Shown: positions 54,566-64,000 of the stretch, one piece after another | How the letters are laid out: every line of letters begins with the position of its first letter | Position numbering within the stretch: position 1 is the stretch's first letter | NCBI RefSeq assembly: GCF_023921225.1 | Contig: NZ_CP071527.1 | Span: 2,993,501-3,057,500 of the forward strand | Direction of reading: 5' to 3' | Origin: Legionella lytica | Lineage (GTDB): Bacteria > Pseudomonadota > Gammaproteobacteria > Legionellales > Legionellaceae | DNA length: 64,000 nucleotides | Notes under the pieces: generated by a model | Database searches by the model: none | Told to the model about the DNA's origin: nothing | The model's input: only the letters and a program-made list of their open reading frames with translations | Translations under genes and position numbers: made by a program

Positions 54566-55420
54566 CTAACTAATACGACCCATTGCTTGCCCAAAACGAA
54601 TTGCACTTTCAGCCTTTAGATCGCCATCCCATTGCACTTTATTACCATCAGCGAATAATAAAATTACCGTAGAGCCCAGTTTAAAATAGCCAACCTCACA
54701 GCCCTTACTCATGTGCTTAGTCATCGTCGAATCCTGACGATAATCAAACGAAGTAATTTGTTTACTGCGTACGACATCACCATGCCAACTCGTACCAATA
54801 GCCCCAACAATAGTGGCTCCCACCAGAACCATCTTCATCGGGCCTGCAGCAGTTGCAAAAGAAATGACTAAGCGCTCATTGCGTGCAAATAATTTAGGAA
54901 CCACTCGTGCAGTAGTAGGTTGCACTGAAAATAAAGCGCCCGGCACATAAGTCATTGAAAGCAATTCGGCATCCAAAGGCAAATGTATGCGATGATAATC
55001 TTTAGGAGATAGATATAAGGTAGCAAAACGCCCACTTTCAAATTGCTGTGCTTCCTCATCCGAACAGGCTAGAAGTTCGGTAACGGAGTACTCTCGCCCT
55101 TTCGCCTGAATCAATTGTCCTTGGTGGATCGCCCCAATTTCACTAATACAACCATCAACCGGAGAAATAATGTCTGCCGCTGCCAATGGCCGGCATTCTG
55201 GTTTTAAATGACGAATAAAAAACTCATTAAAATTGGCATAGGCGGTTGGATCTTCAATTAATGCCTCACTCATGTTCACATTATATTTTTTAATAAAACG
55301 TTGAATGATAAAGTTTTTAACTCTGGGCACGTTAACTTCAGCCAAGCAGCCGGCTAAAGTAGTGAGCCCATGTTTTGGAATAACATATTGAGGAAAGGTT
55401 TTTAATAAATCTAAAGACAT
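54566..55420 (-). CDS. psd: Phosphatidylserine decarboxylase proenzyme
   Basis: A 284-residue Psd. It has the N-terminal [49 protein letters not shown] and [14 protein letters not shown] (active-site Asp/His regions), and ends with the self-cleavage motif [14 protein letters not shown], where the LGS Ser becomes the pyruvoyl group. It decarboxylates phosphatidylserine to phosphatidylethanolamine at the inner membrane. Complete and of normal length. Confidence 0.96.
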   Translation of the reverse strand: MSLDLLKTFPQYVIPKHGLTTLAGCLAEVNVPRVKNFIIQRFIKKYNVNMSEALIEDPTAYANFNEFFIRHLKPECRPLAAADIISPVDGCISEIGAIHQGQLIQAKGREYSVTELLACSDEEAQQFESGRFATLYLSPKDYHRIHLPLDAELLSMTYVPGALFSVQPTTARVVPKLFARNERLVISFATAAGPMKMVLVGATIVGAIGTSWHGDVVRSKQITSFDYRQDSTMTKHMSKGCEVGYFKLGSTVILLFADGNKVQWDGDLKAESAIRFGQAMGRIS

Positions 55421-55485
55421 GCAAAGAACTCACCGTAAAAAAGCAGAATCATACCCCATACTGTATCCAGTCACAATTTATGCTT

Positions 55486-58242
55486 CTACATGGTTACTGC
55501 ATTAACTCTTTTTTCCGTAGGCGTTCTTACCAAGGTATGTTTCCCTTGCAAATATTGCAAATAAAAATCTTTATGCTCCGCCTCATTAAACAGCCCAATT
55601 AATGCATAACCAGGATCCTTTTTTAACTCCGCATTCTTTTTAATATCGTCCTGTATTTGTTGTATTATATCCAAAAATAATTGCGAACTAGCCGTTGATG
55701 TAAGCGTTCCCTTCATAAAGGTCATAGCCAACGCAGTAGGCGCATCGTATTTGCGAAAATAGCCATTAATCTCGTCTTTCCGAGATGGCGTTGACCAAAA
55801 AAAGAGTGCATTTACCTTAGATAGTCCATTTTCATATTTACCTAATGCAGCATTTTTTATGAGACGTAATCGCTCACGATTACTTTTGGAAAGGTTTTCC
55901 ACCCATTCATATACTGTATTATAGATTAGAGAAACCCCTTCCATATTGTGTAAATGCACAAAAGAACGACTATGCTTTGCGCAACTGATAGCGGCTTGAG
56001 TAAAGACATCAATATTGGATTCAAAACTACCAGTTCGTAAAGCAGTTGAAACACTGGCAATGTAATTTTTCTGCAACATAAGCGGGGTAAGCTCTCGAAT
56101 AATACATTTATTTAATGCTCCATCATCTGACTTACCGGAGCTTAATATATAGGCCAACTTGTTGTGATTACTTTCGGTACTTTTCTCTAAATAGTCTTTA
56201 GTAGGTTTTGCTCGTTTCCGGGTGAACTCAAAGGTCGTACTGTATTTTGAATCAATGATTTCGTGCATGTAAAGCTTGAAGGTGTCTGGCGACAGAGTAT
56301 CAACCCAAGCAAATAATTTTTCGTTAAATTCCTCAATAACTTCTTCATGAGTAAGTGGCAGTATCTCTCTTTTAATTGAGGTAGGTACTGTTAACATTTC
56401 TTCATCAGTAGCACGCAAATGCTTGCTAAATCGAGCCTGTAAAGCAAATTGCTCTAACTGATTAATTATAGGGGCAAATTTATCCTTAGCATAACTCGTA
56501 GTATGAGCCAAAGCATCGTTAATTTTATCAGAATATTCGGAGCAAAGTTTGAGGATATTTTGTGTAAACTCCTGATTGTCTGCCTCAAGTAAAACATCCC
56601 CCTTCTTTCCATAATATTGAGTGATAATATTTTGCAGCTCATTGGTAAAGTGAGCCAGTAATTTGAATGCTGTATTCAATGAAGCACCATTACTATTAGG
56701 CGTATTATCCTTATCAGAATCTTTTTTTACACCAACTGCGATGTTTTTTAGTGTTCCAAATAATTGCCATACATCCGTTAACTCACTATCGGTGACCTCT
56801 AGAGCATCTGAAGTCTCAACGATCACCACATCATCTTTTTCAGCAACTAATTTGGCTAATGATTTAGTTAAATTCCGCGCATCGCGTAATAGGGCTCTTA
56901 ATCGGGGCGCATAAGCATCACGCCAAACCTGGTGGTAACGTTGGTGCAGCTCTTCCAGATTATATTTGCAGGCAGGATCGATAATCGACTCATTTTGTTT
57001 TTCCATCCATTCTTGGATATTTTTATAAATAGACGGTTTACGGAACAATTCTTCATGGGTCGGTAAAAGCGGAACACCAAAACCATTATCTTCACAGCCC
57101 ATATAGAAAACAGCAGTCCGATAAAAGCTATCGTAACGTGCCTGGAATACCTTCATCATGAAGTTAATAAAAGCTTTTCTATTGGTTTGCTCATTGTATA
57201 ACTGTGGAAAGGCCTGTTCACATTCCGCTCGAATAGTCTGGCCTAAAGAAGTATAATCGAGAGGCCTTGTTGTCAGGATAGCCCTCTCTTTGGAACTTGT
57301 TTTCGTTTTAGGACTTTCATTTTCGTCCGAGTGCTCAGCCCAATTTATTAAACTCCCGTGTTGCTCTATTATTCGCTGGTACTCATTTTCATCTAAAGAC
57401 TCAAATTCATCAAACAAGCGTTTACACAAAACCTCTGGTTGAAAAGTTAATAAAATTTTTAATGCCGCAGCAACCTTTTGTGCTTGTGCGTTCGGATCTG
57501 CTGCCAAATTCGCAAATTGCTCTGAGTCTGCATACACCTTGGGGAGAGCACTCGGTAAAACCGTAGTTTGCACCATTTCAGGCACAGGAATAGTAATACT
57601 CCCTTGACCAGGATGCGCATAAGTAGGTGAGTGGTAGGGTTTAGCATCCACACAACAGGGATAACGCTCATAATCACGAACGCTAAAATCAACACGTTTT
57701 TTCGGGAGCTCAATGCAAGTACGCGGCCTTTTGATAAAATTGGAAAACTCTTCGTACCAAAACATGTCATAGTCGATTCCACCCTTTAAACTCAAATTAT
57801 GTGGATGGGGATCATTATCCCCAAAAACCTGACGAGCCATTATAATTTCAATCGTATTTTCACGAACTAAGGTTTCTGTCGAAGGGATAACCTGTTCTCT
57901 TTCAATACTATCACTAGGGATAGGCTCACCTTTTATATTAAAGGGCTTAAACCCTTCCAGTTTCAGTGAAAAAATACCGAGCACTTGACCTTCCTCACCA
58001 CACACTAAATGCTCTTCTGCGGTTCGTTCCTGAGATAACTTTAGAATAGTTGACGTAGCTACGCTGCCATTAGCAAGTAACTCGGGAAAATTTCTTTCCG
58101 GTTCAAGTTCCTTGAAAAACCCCTCTTTTAACGCCCCATCTTCAATATACTTAGCATGCCAGACTTTATGAGAGCCATCTCCAACTCTATCACCTAAAGT
58201 CAACTTTGATCTTGCCAACGCTTTTTTGGGAATACTTACCAT
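55486..58242 (-). CDS. Large effector candidate with kinase-like active-site motifs
   Basis: A 918-residue protein from ATG 58242 (GGACGAG upstream); a TTG seven codons earlier is possible. Residues 15-50 look like a kinase N-lobe: RVGDGSHKVWHAKYIEDG then EGFFKEL with K44. The motif VFGDNDPHPHNLSLKGGIDYD (GDxDxHxxN at 141-149, then D156 and D158) resembles the catalytic and metal loops of APH, HipA or PI-kinase-like enzymes. The remaining 700 residues are helical with no known domain. No signal peptide. Effector status and kinase activity are inference, but the spacing of K, D, N and D is suggestive. Confidence 0.6.
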   Translation of the reverse strand: MVSIPKKALARSKLTLGDRVGDGSHKVWHAKYIEDGALKEGFFKELEPERNFPELLANGSVATSTILKLSQERTAEEHLVCGEEGQVLGIFSLKLEGFKPFNIKGEPIPSDSIEREQVIPSTETLVRENTIEIIMARQVFGDNDPHPHNLSLKGGIDYDMFWYEEFSNFIKRPRTCIELPKKRVDFSVRDYERYPCCVDAKPYHSPTYAHPGQGSITIPVPEMVQTTVLPSALPKVYADSEQFANLAADPNAQAQKVAAALKILLTFQPEVLCKRLFDEFESLDENEYQRIIEQHGSLINWAEHSDENESPKTKTSSKERAILTTRPLDYTSLGQTIRAECEQAFPQLYNEQTNRKAFINFMMKVFQARYDSFYRTAVFYMGCEDNGFGVPLLPTHEELFRKPSIYKNIQEWMEKQNESIIDPACKYNLEELHQRYHQVWRDAYAPRLRALLRDARNLTKSLAKLVAEKDDVVIVETSDALEVTDSELTDVWQLFGTLKNIAVGVKKDSDKDNTPNSNGASLNTAFKLLAHFTNELQNIITQYYGKKGDVLLEADNQEFTQNILKLCSEYSDKINDALAHTTSYAKDKFAPIINQLEQFALQARFSKHLRATDEEMLTVPTSIKREILPLTHEEVIEEFNEKLFAWVDTLSPDTFKLYMHEIIDSKYSTTFEFTRKRAKPTKDYLEKSTESNHNKLAYILSSGKSDDGALNKCIIRELTPLMLQKNYIASVSTALRTGSFESNIDVFTQAAISCAKHSRSFVHLHNMEGVSLIYNTVYEWVENLSKSNRERLRLIKNAALGKYENGLSKVNALFFWSTPSRKDEINGYFRKYDAPTALAMTFMKGTLTSTASSQLFLDIIQQIQDDIKKNAELKKDPGYALIGLFNEAEHKDFYLQYLQGKHTLVRTPTEKRVNAVTM

Positions 58243-58429
58243 GTCTCGTCCATTAGATCGCAATAATCCTTAAAGAATAGTTCATATTAAGCAGAAATAT
58301 TGAAGAAGTTCAAGAATCTTTGGAACTATTTAGCACAATATTGGACAAAATTTCGCAACAAAGGAAGCTTGGTTGGACAAGATAGTCCAACCAATTAATA
58401 AGGTGAAAAAATAAGGGGCAGATACTCGT

Positions 58430-60772
58430 TTAAGGATTAGCTCCTAGTATCGCTCCTTCAGGATCTAAAGAGTCAATCATTTCTTTACTAAACATACGTA
58501 CAGCCTCTCCGGAACGAGTTTGATTGAAAAACCAATAATTTCCGGTAGCATTTCCTTTGATGTAGTTGAATATACCCGCGCTAAGGAGACTAATAACCGC
58601 ATTAGTGATCACAATGAGGGCGTCTGAGAGAAAAAGAAGTATCTTTGAGGTTTCCGGATTTGGGGCAGGATCAACCGTAGCTAACATCTGTTGCTCAACA
58701 TCGTGTATCTGTTTTTTAGCTTCATCAAAGGCTGCTTGAGCATTGTCCCCAACACTTATTAGCGCCCTATAAGCTATGCCATATAAACTTTTCCGGTAAT
58801 TCCCTTCATCTTTTTCCCACTCTTTGCCCATCTCTAAGTAGAAATAAGATTTAGACAAACGCGAAGAAATTTTCTTACATTCATCTTCAACAGATAAAAT
58901 AATTTTGCGAAAACATTCTGCGTTTTTATCATGTTCACGAGCCGCAAAGGCAATCATATCAAGTTCAAAACCTAAATTCTGCAATTGCGTTACACAGATG
59001 AAGCGCTCACGTAATTTTTCCGCAACAGCCTGATGCTCTTGGTTTTTTATTTTAAGAACGACATCGCCTTGTATGGGAATATCCGATTTCACACCCGCAT
59101 AAAGAACATCGACGAGTACCCGTCGTTGTTCGCTGTCTTTAATTGCTGCGAGTGACGGTAAGAGAGTGCGCAGTGTAATCCCTGTCTTATCGGCACCTAA
59201 TACCCTGCGATAATCGGCTTGGTCGCTAACTCCCGAACTACGCAAAACTTGCAAGGCTTCACTCACTGCCTCTAATTTATCTAGAGCCATCGAATTTAGA
59301 CTTTTAGCATATTGTGATTCGGTACTAGCCAAAAAGAAATGAGCAATGATTGATTGTTTTAAATGCAGATCCGGCGTTAATGCCAACTGCCTCAAGCCCT
59401 CAAAACCACCAGGAGACGTACCATTTTTCGCCATGGTAACCAAGGTTGACGCCATTAAAGGATATTTATGTGTCGCTGCAACAATTTCCTTGTAACCGTC
59501 TATTGTTAAGGGGTTTGTAGCCCATACGATTAAACAGAGATCTTTAGCATGCACATCAGAAATACCATTAATAAATTCTAAGGCGTTTAATTTTTCTGGT
59601 TCTTCAAAAAATTTGGGAACATGCTGAGTAAATCCAATACTTGGCACATTCTGAGTATGTCCATTATCTGGCTTTAATTGAGTTAAGCGGCTTACCGGTC
59701 GGAAATAAAAGTCATTCGACAGAATTTTATGGATAAGCTCTTTAGAGTACTTTCTTTGCCACAAAATTGGCAGTAAGGTTATTTGCTCTCTATCCCACAT
59801 AAAACCACTATATTCTTTAATAAACTCAGGGCAGAGCAACTGCCGATTCGCAGTTAAAGCACCCTTTTTCTTATTGATAAATTCCTCTTCATACAGAACG
59901 GCCGTCATTGTCAATAAATTACGGCTAATTTTCTCATTATTACTGAGGACGACACGTTCCAATTCCTGGCATAACGGACTATTGTCTGATAGGCAGTCTT
60001 GTAACATCGCCATCGAAAAAGGCACGTTATATTTCATGATTAGATCTAATGCCGGGTTTTCTGCAAAGAGTCGTGGTAAATCAATTTTGGATAAATCAAC
60101 GGGATCTGCGATTGTCGCCCTTTTCTCATTGATTTTCAGGAAACGTAATAGCAGACTAATACGCTCAAAACGTGGGTTAATTTCATCATTTTCTGCATTA
60201 AACGCCAATTGCAACAATTCCTGCGGGGCAGCCGCATTAAGTTGCGCCAGAAACTGATTCTTTGTTGTTGGTTCAGAGCTCGAAGCCAGCTCAAATTTAG
60301 CGTCTTTAATATGTGCGTTTAAATCAAAGCTGGAAAGAAGGGTAACCGACCGAGTTCTTGGATTCATATGTGGTTTACGGGTAAACCCTATCATCCATTG
60401 TCCTGGTTCATCACGCCGATACATAATTATCATACCGCAATTTTCTTTATTCTCATCAATGAAAGCTAAACGCTGGCAGACAAAGTTTTGTTGGTATTGG
60501 TCCTCATTTTCCTGTGCTTTTTTTAGCGGCCGAAGACCTAAAAGAATCTTTAGAATTTCAGCTGACTGGTCGCCCTGTGTATAATATTTAGCGGCAGAAT
60601 CCTGACTCCATATATTGAGATGCTGATTTGCTTGGGTTTCGTTACCTAAAAAAGGAGTTCGCGGCAAATCTGCAACAACCACATTCTCTTGCTTCCCAGT
60701 CGACATAACAAACTGTGGGCAGCCAAAAGCGGAGAAAAGTTGAAGCGCATTTCCTTTTACCAAATAAGGCAT
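58430..60772 (-). CDS. Large orphan effector candidate with a C-terminal membrane hairpin
   Basis: A 780-residue protein without recognised domain over most of its length; residues 160-680 are helical and may be solenoid-like. A hydrophobic segment near 710-738 (LLFLSDALIVITNAVISLL then SAGIFNY) is followed by NYWFFNQTRSGEAVRMF, a tail I associate with several Legionella effectors. No signal peptide. It lies 187 bp upstream-of-stop of the kinase-like effector on the same strand. Effector status is inferred from size, orphan nature and tail. Confidence 0.6.
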   Translation of the reverse strand: MPYLVKGNALQLFSAFGCPQFVMSTGKQENVVVADLPRTPFLGNETQANQHLNIWSQDSAAKYYTQGDQSAEILKILLGLRPLKKAQENEDQYQQNFVCQRLAFIDENKENCGMIIMYRRDEPGQWMIGFTRKPHMNPRTRSVTLLSSFDLNAHIKDAKFELASSSEPTTKNQFLAQLNAAAPQELLQLAFNAENDEINPRFERISLLLRFLKINEKRATIADPVDLSKIDLPRLFAENPALDLIMKYNVPFSMAMLQDCLSDNSPLCQELERVVLSNNEKISRNLLTMTAVLYEEEFINKKKGALTANRQLLCPEFIKEYSGFMWDREQITLLPILWQRKYSKELIHKILSNDFYFRPVSRLTQLKPDNGHTQNVPSIGFTQHVPKFFEEPEKLNALEFINGISDVHAKDLCLIVWATNPLTIDGYKEIVAATHKYPLMASTLVTMAKNGTSPGGFEGLRQLALTPDLHLKQSIIAHFFLASTESQYAKSLNSMALDKLEAVSEALQVLRSSGVSDQADYRRVLGADKTGITLRTLLPSLAAIKDSEQRRVLVDVLYAGVKSDIPIQGDVVLKIKNQEHQAVAEKLRERFICVTQLQNLGFELDMIAFAAREHDKNAECFRKIILSVEDECKKISSRLSKSYFYLEMGKEWEKDEGNYRKSLYGIAYRALISVGDNAQAAFDEAKKQIHDVEQQMLATVDPAPNPETSKILLFLSDALIVITNAVISLLSAGIFNYIKGNATGNYWFFNQTRSGEAVRMFSKEMIDSLDPEGAILGANP

Positions 60773-60901
60773 AATTCAATTCCCAAAATGACAATTTGTG
60801 GCTATTATAACCAATAATACCAGCAAAGGGTGATAAATTTTTGAAAAAACTGCATTATAAATGCGTTTTTTTGCAACAAAATTTAAAAAGGTTGTAATTT
60901 T

Positions 60902-61753
60902 ATGCGATGTAACATAATTGGGGCAGGGCGTTTAGGGAAAAACATTGCACGAGCATTAAACTCAGCACAAATTATTTCCTCTCTAACCGTGTGTAATCGC
61001 AGCCTCGACAGCGCCCAACAAGCCTGCGAAGATATTGGCGTAGGTCTTGCGATTCCTCAGCTCAAACAACTCCCTGAAGCAGAAATTACCTGGCTATGCT
61101 GTAATGATGATGTTATTCCACAGGTAGTCGCGGACCTTCTTCGAGAAGCCAATTTAAAACCAGGAAGTTTTGTCATCCATAGTAGTGGTGTATTAAACTC
61201 TTCATTGCTAGCCCCGTTAAAACAGTTAGGATGCTCCGTTGCCAGTTTTCATCCATTAAAAGCATTCAAGATGGGCTATGTAGATGCCGCTGCCTTTTAT
61301 CAAGTTGATTGTGTCTTAGAGGGGGATGCGGCCGTATGCGACTGGTTAAAAACCTCTTTTAGCCAATTAGGCGCTTATGTATCGAACATGCTTCCAGAAA
61401 ATAAAGCCGTGTATCATGCCGCGGCATGTATCGCCTCGAATTATTTAGTCACCCTTGTTGCCTATAGTGAAGAATTACTTTTAAACGCGGGTTTACCCTC
61501 AGAGCAAGCACGAAGAATGTTGATTAACTTAGCACAGGGCAATATCAATAACCTACAGCAAGTAACCGCCGTTAATGAGGCACTCACCGGTCCGCTAGCC
61601 CGAGGCGATATCAATACCATTACTTTGCACTTAGATGCGCTAGAAAATCCTCAGCTACGCCAATTATATCAGGCAGCCGGACAAGCCACCCTCGCGTTAA
61701 CTGGATTAAACGCGGAACAAAAAGAACAAATTGGCGCGTTGCTAGTAGAATAA
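60902..61753 (+). CDS. Rossmann-like DUF2520 oxidoreductase-like protein
   Basis: A 283-residue protein. The start MRCNIIGAGRLGKNIARAL is a dinucleotide-binding GxGxxG fold, followed by ITWLCCNDDVIPQVVADL, FVIHSSGVLNSSLLAPL and SFHPLKAF, all typical of the Rossmann-like/DUF2520 pair (6-phosphogluconate-dehydrogenase-like). The C-terminal helical half has YHAAACIASNYLVTLVAYSE. Its substrate is unknown; relatives resemble pyrroline-carboxylate or ketopantoate reductases. Single gene. Confidence 0.82.
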   Translation: MRCNIIGAGRLGKNIARALNSAQIISSLTVCNRSLDSAQQACEDIGVGLAIPQLKQLPEAEITWLCCNDDVIPQVVADLLREANLKPGSFVIHSSGVLNSSLLAPLKQLGCSVASFHPLKAFKMGYVDAAAFYQVDCVLEGDAAVCDWLKTSFSQLGAYVSNMLPENKAVYHAAACIASNYLVTLVAYSEELLLNAGLPSEQARRMLINLAQGNINNLQQVTAVNEALTGPLARGDINTITLHLDALENPQLRQLYQAAGQATLALTGLNAEQKEQIGALLVE

Positions 61754-61790
61754 GCCATTGTTTCACGGGAAACATCTATTCAAAGTCCAG

Positions 61791-61809
61791 CCTGGTTGCG
61801 AGCACCAGG
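61791..61809. repeat. Decayed palindromic repeat CCTGGTTGC/GCACCAGG
   Basis: CCTGGTTGCGAGCACCAGG: the same unit as 25522-25541 and 41084-41103 with one base lost in the right arm. It lies between two convergent genes. Confidence 0.55.
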
Positions 61810-61890
61810 CTTTCTTTATCCTTAACCTACAAAAGCCAAGGTCCGAACCCCTGAATTAACTGCATTCGCAATGACGACGCAGAGATAAGA

Positions 61891-64000
61891 TTAATTATGT
61901 GCACCAGGCCTGTTTCCTACAACTTCCTGTTGCTGCTCTTCGTTTTTCCTAAGCCTATCACCAATTTTTTTAATATCACCCAACGCGTCTCTAAAATCAG
62001 CTGAGTGTTTTTGTAGTGAATCTTTACGTGTCGGTTCAAGACTGCCATCTGTAGCGCGTACCCCACCCTTGCGCCACTGAACAGGTTCAGGACCGTCCTT
62101 TACAACCTCTTGTTTTTCGCCCTCAGCAATAAGTGCCCGCTCATCTTTAAGCTGAGCATCGACTACAATATGTTCTTCATGACTTACTCTTTCGCCAAGC
62201 CCTTCTTCCTGAACCTTAAGCTGTTCTTGCTCAGACTTAAGTTTTACCTGCTCTGCCTCGATTTCAATGCGAGCATCATAACTGGCATTTACCATGCTGG
62301 CCAACGCTGTTTCCTTAGCTTGCTGATAATCCTCTTGTGCTTTATGCAAGTCATTCATAAAGGCATCATGCTCCGCTTTTACCTCGCTTTTATGTTGGAA
62401 ATAGCTCGGGGCAGCAAAACCAAGGAGAGCCCCAATAGTTCCCAAAACTCCACCCCATTTTTCACGAGCAAAGGCAAAATACCCTTTAGCCTGGGGCCCC
62501 TCCCAAGCATCTGTAGATTCTTTAGTCAGATTTTTATGAGCCTGCATTTTGCCAGCTTTAGCTTGCTGCAAATGATCTAAAGTTGATTCCTCAGCGTAGT
62601 TACGATTGAAAAGCCCTGCAAAGCCTCTTTTCGCATTAACTTTCGCTGCAGCCCCCTGGTCTACATCACTAATAATTGAAGCACCGGATTGTAAATGATT
62701 ATCGTATTGAGAATCTAAGGCCTGCTTTAAGTTCGCTGTAGCTTTAGTAACCTCTTTAGATGTTTTTGCCTGAGCTACTGCATTAATCGCCTGAACAATC
62801 GGATCATCTTTTTGAGAGGCAACGCTATCCAAAACGGCAACCCGCCCATTAATCGCCTGAGCACGTTCATTACCACTCTTACAACCCGCAATTGAAGCCT
62901 GCTCCACAAAGATACTCATGGATTGGAACAATTTCGCATGCTCATGAGATTGATGTAAGTTATTAGCCATCATCGCCTTCATGGCTAATTTCGCGGACTC
63001 AAGCGTTTGCTCTGCTGAACTCAATTGATCATCAACCACACCACGTTCCGCAGTTTTTGCCCATCCGGCTTTTACATCCTTGATTGCTTGTCTCGCTTCT
63101 TTTGCCTGTGAGGATTGTGAAAAGTAAGGTCCACGCTTATCATCGGTTAAATATTCTTTATACGCATTAAATGCAGCTTCTACATGAGCTCGTTGCGGAT
63201 CATCTTCGGCAACCAAATTATACATCATCGACATTTCAGCCATTAAGGTTGCTTCATTTCTTAACGCGTTCCAGCCATAGCCCAAACTGTCACCAAAACC
63301 ATTAACCGATATATTCTGCACCAAACAAAAAACAGGAGGTTCTTTGTCTAATTGTGCTGCGTTATAATTATGTGCTCCAGTTAATATATATTTAGCCCCT
63401 TGAGATTGCTTATTTTTACCACCTTCTAAACTGTCATTAAGCGCCGTATGCAAATTATAGGTAAACGCTTTAATGCCACCAGGCCCCTCATTAACACTCT
63501 CGCCAATGTGGTATTTCTCACGAATATGATCCAGTTTTACCTCAACATCAGCAATCGCATCCTGAGGCTTAATTTTTTCTTTCACATCCAGAGAAGGCAC
63601 CCGAACCTGAATTCTTGGTAGCCCTTGATTCGCCTCATCATGAGCGATAGTAATCAAGCGTCGGTCGGCAAGATGCTCTGCGCCTACCCCACGATCATGG
63701 GCAGTCACTTGTGAGCCTGCGATTAAGGTTGTTTGCCCCATATCTTGATCTATATGCACCACGTCATTCGGGGTAGCGGTAGTAATCTCAGCGGTATGCT
63801 TCAAATGAAGATCTTTGATTTCTTTTTTGGTTAAAATAACCCCTGTAGCTCGAGTGATTTCTTCGACTAAAATCCTATGAGCATCAGTAGAAATTTTCTT
63901 ACGTGCTTTATCAAGTGCTTGCACGAATTTTACATCGTCAACCTCACCATTTTTGGTGGCCTTTTCCATTGCATCCTTTACTGCCGCGGTAATTAGGCCT
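61891..64000 (-). CDS. Large effector candidate, 5' end beyond the window
   Basis: The frame is open from the right window edge to the stop at 61891, giving at least 703 residues; an ATG at 63969 is internal or an alternative start, since GLITAAVKDA precedes it in frame. I see no named domain. There is a central globular part (KYILTGAHNYNAAQLDKEPP, YGWNALRNEATLMAEMSMMY, YLTDDKRGPYFSQSSQAKEA), a weak hydrophobic segment (WGGVLGTIGALLGFAAPSYF) about 210 residues from the end, and a C-terminal coiled coil rich in Glu and Lys. The Glu-rich tail fits Dot/Icm secretion signals. Effector status is inferred. Confidence 0.6.
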   Translation of the reverse strand, partial: GLITAAVKDAMEKATKNGEVDDVKFVQALDKARKKISTDAHRILVEEITRATGVILTKKEIKDLHLKHTAEITTATPNDVVHIDQDMGQTTLIAGSQVTAHDRGVGAEHLADRRLITIAHDEANQGLPRIQVRVPSLDVKEKIKPQDAIADVEVKLDHIREKYHIGESVNEGPGGIKAFTYNLHTALNDSLEGGKNKQSQGAKYILTGAHNYNAAQLDKEPPVFCLVQNISVNGFGDSLGYGWNALRNEATLMAEMSMMYNLVAEDDPQRAHVEAAFNAYKEYLTDDKRGPYFSQSSQAKEARQAIKDVKAGWAKTAERGVVDDQLSSAEQTLESAKLAMKAMMANNLHQSHEHAKLFQSMSIFVEQASIAGCKSGNERAQAINGRVAVLDSVASQKDDPIVQAINAVAQAKTSKEVTKATANLKQALDSQYDNHLQSGASIISDVDQGAAAKVNAKRGFAGLFNRNYAEESTLDHLQQAKAGKMQAHKNLTKESTDAWEGPQAKGYFAFAREKWGGVLGTIGALLGFAAPSYFQHKSEVKAEHDAFMNDLHKAQEDYQQAKETALASMVNASYDARIEIEAEQVKLKSEQEQLKVQEEGLGERVSHEEHIVVDAQLKDERALIAEGEKQEVVKDGPEPVQWRKGGVRATDGSLEPTRKDSLQKHSADFRDALGDIKKIGDRLRKNEEQQQEVVGNRPGAHN

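Noticed and set aside
1..64000. CRISPR arrays, rRNA genes and replication origins.
   Set aside because: I saw no regularly spaced repeats, rRNA sequence, or DnaA-box clusters; only dispersed short palindromes.

Overview
The window looks like a chromosomal segment of a Legionella species, probably not L. pneumophila itself. This is inferred from AT-rich gammaproteobacterial gene content, many long orphan proteins of the Dot/Icm-effector type (ankyrin, kinase-like, coiled-coil/membrane and mitochondrial-carrier proteins), IS4-family elements, and ordinary housekeeping genes (rapA, psd, cfa, Sua5/TsaC, tRNA-Leu). No species can be named from the sequence alone.

Layout. 1-2.5 kb is the end of a surface-sugar locus: the tail of a DegT-type aminotransferase, a GNAT acetyltransferase, a left-handed beta-helix acyltransferase, a family 2 glycosyltransferase and its DUF2304 partner. 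3-6 kb is a decayed accessory patch: an intact IS4-type element with perfect 21-bp ends, a DUF927 helicase-like gene cut by that IS, the first 31 codons of a Bro-N/DinD-like gene and an integrase tail. 14.7-16.85 kb is a similar scrapyard: an IS3 remnant, a frameshifted IS4 transposase fused to an unrelated 5' piece, an HGG-motif protein, and the C-terminal part of a Bro-N/DinD-like gene.

Between these patches, at 6.0-14.6 kb, lies the most interesting region: a compact divergent ten-gene cluster resembling an undescribed small-molecule pathway. The leftward operon has a flavin reductase, a heme-oxygenase-like diiron oxidase with all six expected metal ligands, a methyltransferase, an ATP-grasp ligase, an alpha/beta hydrolase and a DMT exporter. 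The rightward operon has an XRE-type regulator, a LuxR-type ligand-binding domain without its own DNA-binding domain, a complete peptide deformylase and an MFS transporter. An extra deformylase beside an N-oxygenase-type enzyme suggests, as a hypothesis, a metal-chelating product aimed at peptide deformylase, with the extra enzyme giving self-resistance.

16.9-26.7 kb holds a DUF523 protein, a class A beta-lactamase-like protein with Cys in place of the catalytic Ser, a caspase-like effector candidate, two envelope enzymes (L,D-transpeptidase and NlpC/P60), a phzF/marR divergent pair around a perfect 15-bp-arm palindrome, an LncP-like mitochondrial carrier, ElaA-like GNAT and pentapeptide-repeat proteins. 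26.8-42.5 kb alternates effector candidates with metabolic genes (FAH-family, YggU, Cfa, histidine phosphatase, RapA) and ends with a doubly frameshifted solute-binding protein. 42.5-49.8 kb has a thiolase and a heavy-metal-type RND efflux operon whose pump gene carries one frameshift. 49.9-64 kb has glycerophosphodiesterase, Sua5, tRNA-Leu(CAG), an ornithine cyclodeaminase homologue, Psd, a DUF2520 protein and three very large effector candidates, the last running off the window. Short palindromic repeats built on cctggttgc/gcaaccagg or tagccttgat/atcaaggcta recur between genes.
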